Source: Pseudomonas akapageensis (GTDB taxonomy: Bacteria; Pseudomonadota; Gammaproteobacteria; Pseudomonadales; Pseudomonadaceae). From it: a DNA stretch of 55,680 nt. Positions 51,494 through 55,680 of this stretch are shown here, one piece after another. Under the pieces are notes generated by a model, which ran no database searches, had not been told where the DNA came from, and saw only the letters and a program-made list of their open reading frames with translations. The stretch lies in assembly GCF_011355085.1 (NCBI RefSeq), contig NZ_VXCP01000050.1, positions 1-55,680 on the forward strand, written 5' to 3'. Position 1 is the first letter of the stretch. Every line of letters begins with the position of its first letter. The position numbers were made by a program, and so were the translations under genes.

Positions 51494-51688
51494 GTGGTGA
51501 TTACCTCAGGTTGAAATTAAAGCGCCCGACGTTAGACCGTCTGTCGTCGAATGGTTCGGCACTGCAATATAACGGAAGCCAAGCTTAGCCAACATCTGGT
51601 CAAACATTCGTTACGCGGGCCGGCGATTTGGCGTAATGGCTCTGGCTGCTTATCATGGCCGGCTTTCACGTTTTCCAAGAGTCGTCTT

Positions 51689-52579
51689 ATGCGCCGCCTG
51701 CTCACCGGCTGTTTCGTTACCCTGCTGTTCCTGCTCAACACCCTGGTGTTGATCGGCCCCTTGATGGTCTTCGCCCTGCTCAAGCTGGTCTTGAAAGGCC
51801 GAAATCGTGACCGTGCCTCCGCCGCCGTGATGTGGATCGCCGAAACCTGGGCCGAAATCGTCAAGCTGATTTTCGCCCTGTGCCTGCCGACCCAATGGGA
51901 GGTGCGCGGCGCCGCCACCCTGAGTCAGGACACCTCCTACCTGGTGGTCAGCAACCATCAATCCTGGGTCGATATCCCGGCACTGATCCAGGCACTCAAT
52001 CGACGCACACCATTTTTCAAATTCTTCCTGAAGAAAGAGCTGATCTGGGTGCCCTTCCTGGGCCTGGCCTGGTGGGCACTCGACTATCCCTTCATGAAGC
52101 GCTACAGCAAGGCCTTCCTGGACAAGCACCCGCACCTCAAGGGCCATGATCTGGAAATCACCCGGGCCGCCTGCGAGCTGTTCAAACGCCAGCCGGTGAC
52201 CGTGGTCAATTACCTGGAGGGCACGCGCTTCACTGAAGCCAAGCATGCCGCGCAGCGCTCGCCCTTTCGCCACCTGCTCCTACCCAAGGCAGGCGGCGTT
52301 GCCTTTGTACTGGCCGCCCTGGGCGAACAACTGGACGCATTGCTCGATGTCACCGTGGCCTACCCCGGCGACAAGGCGCCTGGCTTCTGGGAACTGCTCA
52401 GCGGGCAAGTGCCGAAAGTGATCATCGACATTCAGCTGCGTGAACTCGATCCGGCATTGTGGGCAGGGGATTACGAGAACGATCCGGCCTTTCGCCAGAC
52501 CGTCCAGAACTGGGTCAACCAGCTCTGGATGGAAAAGGACCAACGCATCGACGCCTTGCGCGCCGAGCTCAAGGGTTAA
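51689..52579 (+). CDS. Inner-membrane acyltransferase (LPLAT, YihG-like)
   Basis: This 296-residue protein has one or two N-terminal membrane helices (about 5-30) and the acyltransferase motifs NHQSWVD (HX4D) and EGTR. It resembles the YihG type of lysophospholipid acyltransferases. I chose the ATG at 51689 because the longer frame has no typical N-terminus. Its stop overlaps the end of the convergent DUF2780 gene by 4 bases. Confidence 0.87.
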   Translation: MRRLLTGCFVTLLFLLNTLVLIGPLMVFALLKLVLKGRNRDRASAAVMWIAETWAEIVKLIFALCLPTQWEVRGAATLSQDTSYLVVSNHQSWVDIPALIQALNRRTPFFKFFLKKELIWVPFLGLAWWALDYPFMKRYSKAFLDKHPHLKGHDLEITRAACELFKRQPVTVVNYLEGTRFTEAKHAAQRSPFRHLLLPKAGGVAFVLAALGEQLDALLDVTVAYPGDKAPGFWELLSGQVPKVIIDIQLRELDPALWAGDYENDPAFRQTVQNWVNQLWMEKDQRIDALRAELKG

Positions 52580-53178
52580 CTGTCGGTATCGGTGTCGGTA
52601 TTGGTTGCGGCTACGCCCCAGGCCGTGCCCAGGCTCTGCAACAGCGAACCGGCGACACCCTGCTGCCCGAGGAATTGCAGCACTACCGGGGCAAACAGGC
52701 CGACCATCCCGGTGTCCATGCCCAGGGCGCTGAAGGCGTTATTCAGGTCGTTGGTGTTCTTCACATTGCCCAGGGCGTTATCCAGCACGGACTGGCTCCC
52801 GGTGCCGGTGCCATTGGGATTGCCCAGCAAGCTGCCCAGGCCACCCAGGCTCCCCAGTGCGCTGACACCCGAGAGCAGGTCCAGCCCCGGCACCGACTTG
52901 CTCAGTTCGGCGTAGTCGGTCGGGCTCAACTGATTCCGGGCCAGGCCCAGCAAGGCGCCGGTGCCGCCGATGGCCTGTTCGGGGGTAATTTTCAGCTCGG
53001 TGCCCAGGGTATTGAGCAGGCCAGTGGCCGGGGCCACGGCTGTGGTTTGACCGTTGTTCTGGTTGCCGCCCTGCATGGCCGCGACCGCATTGGCCGCATC
53101 GCCCAGGTTAAAGGCAAACACCGGGCTCGCGGCCAGGGTCATCAGCGTCGCCAGTGCAAAACCGCGGGTAATCTTCAT
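52576..53178 (-). CDS. DUF2780 family exported protein
   Basis: This 200-residue protein has a signal peptide ('MKITRGFALATLMTLAASPV' and 'FAF') and a Gly, Leu, Asn-rich body of DUF2780 (VcgC/VcgE) type. 'LKITPEQAIGGTGALLGLA' is the family core. A Thr-Asp tail ends 'TNTDTDTDS'. Function unknown. I chose the ATG at 53178 with TGAGG upstream over an earlier frame start. Confidence 0.8.
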   Translation of the reverse strand: MKITRGFALATLMTLAASPVFAFNLGDAANAVAAMQGGNQNNGQTTAVAPATGLLNTLGTELKITPEQAIGGTGALLGLARNQLSPTDYAELSKSVPGLDLLSGVSALGSLGGLGSLLGNPNGTGTGSQSVLDNALGNVKNTNDLNNAFSALGMDTGMVGLFAPVVLQFLGQQGVAGSLLQSLGTAWGVAATNTDTDTDS

Positions 53179-53310
53179 TGAAACGACCTCATGAGCCATA
53201 AAGACGCCCGAGTGTGGGCGCAAAGCAGGCGTTTGACTGAGAATTCGGATGATTGTTCCGTGTACTGGTGGCAAGGGCTCCCACCGTGAGCAAGCTTACT
53301 TGGCATCAAT

Positions 53311-53343
53311 AAAAACGCCCCGCTGTTTTACCAGCGAGGCGTT
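53311..53343 (-). terminator. Terminator of fdhA
   Basis: On the minus strand AACGCC-T-CGCTG pairs with CAGCG-GGGCGTT with one mismatch, followed by TTTATT. It lies about 20 bp past the fdhA stop. Confidence 0.75.
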
Positions 53344-53360
53344 CTGACAAGCACGGATCT

Positions 53361-54560
53361 TTAGGCCGCGCTGAACATCTTGTGCGGATCAATCACAAAC
53401 TTCTTCGGCACCCCAGCATCAAACTCGCCATACCCTTCCGGCGCCTGATCCAGGCTGATTACCTGCACACCCACCACTTCAGCAATATTGATCCGGTCCC
53501 ACATGATCGCCTGCATCAGTGCGCGGTTGTATTTCATGACCGGCGTCTGGCCAGTGTGGAAGCTGTGGGACTTGGCCCAGCCCAGGCCAAAGCGAATGCT
53601 CAGGCTGCCCATTTTCGCAGCAGCATCGACAGCGCCCGGGTCTTCGGTCACGTAGAGGCCAGGGATACCGATCTTGCCGGCAACACGCACCACACCCATA
53701 AGCGAGTTGAGCACGGTAGCCGGGGCTTCGTGTTTGGCGCCGGCGTGGCCATGACCGCGGGCTTCGAAGCCTACGGCATCGACGGCGCAATCCACTTCCG
53801 GCTCGCCCAGCAATGCGGCGATCTGTTCGTGCAGCGGGGTGTCCTGGGACAGGTCGGCGATTTCGAAGCCCTGGGCCTTGGCGTGGGCCAGGCGGACCGG
53901 GTTGACGTCACCGACGATGACCACGGCGGCACCGAGCAGGCGCGCCGAGGCGGCGGCTGCCAGGCCGACCGGGCCGGCACCGGCGATGTAGACCGAGCTG
54001 CCCGGGCCGACGCCGGCGGTGACTGCGCCGTGATAGCCGGTGGGGAGGATGTCGGAGAGGCAGGTCAGGTCGCGGATTTTCTCCATGGCCTTGTCGCGGT
54101 CCGGCAGTTTCAGCAGGTTGAAGTCGGCGTATGGCACCAGTACATATTCGGCCTGGCCGCCGGTCCAGTCGCCCATGTCCACGTATCCGTAGGCACCACC
54201 GGCACGGGCAGGGTTTACGGTCAGGCAGACACCGGTGTGTTGCTCCTTGCACGAACGGCAACGGCCGCACGCGACGTTGAATGGCACCGACACCAGGTCG
54301 CCGATTTTCAGGTTTTCGACATCGCTGCCCTTCTCGATCACTTCACCGGTGATCTCGTGACCCAGCACCAGGCCGACTTGAGCGGTGGTACGGCCGCGTA
54401 CCATGTGTTGGTCCGAGCCGCAGATGTTGGTAGAGACCACGCGCAGGATGACACCGTGCTCGATTTTCCGGCCACGCGGGTCCTGCATTTTGGGATAGTC
54501 AATCTTCTGGACTTCGACCTTGCCGTTGCCGAGATACACCACACCACGATTACCAGACAT
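53361..54560 (-). CDS. fdhA: Glutathione-independent formaldehyde dehydrogenase
   Basis: This 399-residue zinc- and NAD-dependent dehydrogenase oxidises formaldehyde to formate without glutathione. The catalytic zinc region has 'STNICGSDQHMVRG' and 'LGHEITGEV', the structural zinc has 'CGRCRSCKEQHTGVC', and the nucleotide site has 'GAGPVGLAAAASARLLGA'. Length and pattern match P. putida FdhA. It lies 77 bp downstream of purU in the same direction and likely belongs to the sarcosine/glycine betaine one-carbon set. Confidence 0.95.
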   Translation of the reverse strand: MSGNRGVVYLGNGKVEVQKIDYPKMQDPRGRKIEHGVILRVVSTNICGSDQHMVRGRTTAQVGLVLGHEITGEVIEKGSDVENLKIGDLVSVPFNVACGRCRSCKEQHTGVCLTVNPARAGGAYGYVDMGDWTGGQAEYVLVPYADFNLLKLPDRDKAMEKIRDLTCLSDILPTGYHGAVTAGVGPGSSVYIAGAGPVGLAAAASARLLGAAVVIVGDVNPVRLAHAKAQGFEIADLSQDTPLHEQIAALLGEPEVDCAVDAVGFEARGHGHAGAKHEAPATVLNSLMGVVRVAGKIGIPGLYVTEDPGAVDAAAKMGSLSIRFGLGWAKSHSFHTGQTPVMKYNRALMQAIMWDRINIAEVVGVQVISLDQAPEGYGEFDAGVPKKFVIDPHKMFSAA

Positions 54561-54637
54561 GCTTTAACCTCGCTGTTGTTTTTATGTAGCGGTGTGCCCG
54601 GGAGCGGCCAAAGCTCCCCCCCGGGCAAGGAGTTGCA

Positions 54638-55495
54638 TTACAAAACGACGGTACGGTTAGCGTTGAGGAACACCCGGCGCTCGATGTGGTAGCCCACCGC
54701 GCGCGCCAGGGTCAGGCATTCGATATCCCGGCCCCTGGCAATCAGGTCTTCGGGATAGTGACTGTGATCGACCGCTTCGACGCCCTGGGCAATGATCGGG
54801 CCTTCGTCGAGGTCGTTGTTGATGTAGTGCGCGGTGGCGCCTACCAGTTTCACGCCCTTGTTGTATGCCTGGTGATAGGGCTTGGCACCCTTGAAACCCG
54901 GCAGCAGGGAGTGGTGGATATTGATCGCCCAGCCATCGAGCTTGCGGCACAGTTCCGGCGACAGCACTTGCATGTAGCGGGCAAGGATCACCAGTTCCGC
55001 ACCGGACGACTCGATCACCTCCAGCACCTTGCGCTCTTGCGCCGGCTTGTCATGGGGGTCGAGCGGAAAATGGTGGTACGGGATCTCGTGCCAGCGGGCC
55101 AGGGGTTCCAGGTCCGGGTGGTTGGAGATCACCGCGGCCACGTCCATGGACAGCTGGCCGATGCGCTGACGATAGAGCAGGTCGTTCAGGCAGTGATCGG
55201 CCTTGGAGACCATGATCACCACTTTCGGCCGGTACTTGGGCGCTGTCAGTTCGAACAGCATGCCGAAGACATCGCTGCGTTCGGTCAGGCCGGCGCGGAA
55301 GGTCGCTTCATCAAAGCCATCGGGCTGGCGAAACTCGACCCGGATAAAGAAGCGTCCGGACAGCCGGTCATCGAACGAATGGTGTTCGGTGACGTAGCAG
55401 CCTTGCTCGTACAGGTAGCGTGTCACCACGTCCACCGTACCCAGCAGGCTCGGGCAATCGGCAGTCAGAATCCATGTATCCGGGGCGCGACTCAT
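54638..55495 (-). CDS. purU: Formyltetrahydrofolate deformylase
   Basis: This 285-residue enzyme hydrolyses 10-formyl-THF to formate and THF. An ACT domain (about 7-90) precedes the catalytic formyltransferase fold with 'NIHHSLLPGFKGAKPYHQAY' and 'GATAHYINNDLDEGPIIAQ', which hold the Asn-His-Asp triad. The ATG at 55495 gives the normal length. soxG ends 29 bp upstream, so they are likely co-transcribed. It balances folate carbons released in sarcosine breakdown. Confidence 0.94.
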   Translation of the reverse strand: MSRAPDTWILTADCPSLLGTVDVVTRYLYEQGCYVTEHHSFDDRLSGRFFIRVEFRQPDGFDEATFRAGLTERSDVFGMLFELTAPKYRPKVVIMVSKADHCLNDLLYRQRIGQLSMDVAAVISNHPDLEPLARWHEIPYHHFPLDPHDKPAQERKVLEVIESSGAELVILARYMQVLSPELCRKLDGWAINIHHSLLPGFKGAKPYHQAYNKGVKLVGATAHYINNDLDEGPIIAQGVEAVDHSHYPEDLIARGRDIECLTLARAVGYHIERRVFLNANRTVVL

Positions 55496-55524
55496 AATTG
55501 AAGCTCCAGTTCGCCAGTCGAAGG

Positions 55525-55680
55525 TTAAGCCTGAATGCTCAGCCCGTATTCCGCCGCTGCATCCTGCAGCCACAGCCACCAGTAGTCGGAGAAGCTGCGA
55601 CGGATCAGCAGTTCCCAGGTTTCATCGCCGGTGCGGCGGATCACCAGTTGCGACTTGGCGAACACCGTGCCGACCGCCTT
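55525..55680 (-). CDS. soxG: Sarcosine oxidase gamma subunit, C-terminal 51 residues (partial)
   Basis: The last 51 codons read 'KAVGTVFAKSQLVIRRTGDE' and 'TWELLIRRSFSDYWWLWLQD', then 'AAAEYGLSIQA' and stop. This is the typical C-terminus of SoxG, a subunit of heterotetrameric sarcosine oxidase that converts sarcosine to glycine and formaldehyde. The rest lies beyond the window end. The context with purU and fdhA supports the call. Confidence 0.85.
   Translation of the reverse strand, partial: KAVGTVFAKSQLVIRRTGDETWELLIRRSFSDYWWLWLQDAAAEYGLSIQA

Noticed and set aside
1..55680. CRISPR array, prophage or full transposon
   Set aside because: No regularly spaced direct repeats, phage structural genes or transposase genes were seen. 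The repeats found are palindromic REP-type elements.

Overview
The window reads as a chromosome segment from a fluorescent pseudomonad of the Pseudomonas putida type. Evidence is the high GC content, the davBA lysine pathway next to a complete pqqFABCDE cluster, bioBFHCD, glcB, fdhA-purU-soxG, and short REP-type palindromes between genes. From memory, the gene order matches the P. putida KT2440 interval between the soxBDAG cluster and the rpoD region, read in reverse. That synteny was not checked by alignment.

Layout. (1) 1-4766 is the end of a genomic island carrying an McrBC-type restriction pair. It stops at a 47-bp copy of the 3' half of a tRNA-Met(CAT) gene, i.e. an attachment site. (2) 4800-8270 is a small accessory stretch: a Fic protein behind a 29-bp-arm palindrome, an Lrp/AsnC regulator, a HigB/HigA-like toxin-antitoxin pair bracketed by REP-like hairpins, and a DUF6124 gene with a long structured leader. 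(3) 8274-10770 is davB-davA (lysine to 5-aminovalerate). (4) 10836-21005 is PQQ biosynthesis, pqqF-A-B-C-D-E, then an S9 peptidase, a class III aminotransferase and a LysR regulator. (5) 21245-26575 holds two paralogous acyl-CoA dehydrogenases around a diguanylate cyclase; the second has a strong promoter with tandem PsrA-type boxes. (6) 26863-31336 is the biotin operon bioB-F-H-C-D, all leftward, behind a BirA-type operator that lies inside the start of comF. (7) 31428-40530 holds comF, a ModE-type regulator, phoX, srkA, rarD, a gcvR-like gene and glcB. (8) 40708-44658 holds a second DUF6124 gene with the same structured leader, an orphan response regulator, a cNMP/CBS/DUF294 protein and a DnaQ-like exonuclease. 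(9) 44734-50317 is a Fur-type iron uptake locus: ECF sigma, anti-sigma, TonB receptor and PepSY protein. (10) 50353-55680 holds a GST, a retropepsin-like protein, an acyltransferase, a DUF2780 protein, fdhA, purU and the 3' end of soxG.

The most interesting signal is a pair of about 230-nt minus-strand leaders in front of the two DUF6124 genes (7707-7980 and 41005-41271). They share an identically spaced promoter, a 16-bp closing stem holding two hairpins, an SD-sequestering hairpin, and two segments complementary to sequences near the ribosome binding site. Several pairings are kept by compensatory changes between the copies. This resembles phage C4 antisense RNA architecture and looks like a chromosomal RNA switch.

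All calls come from reading the sequence and from family knowledge; no database search was run.
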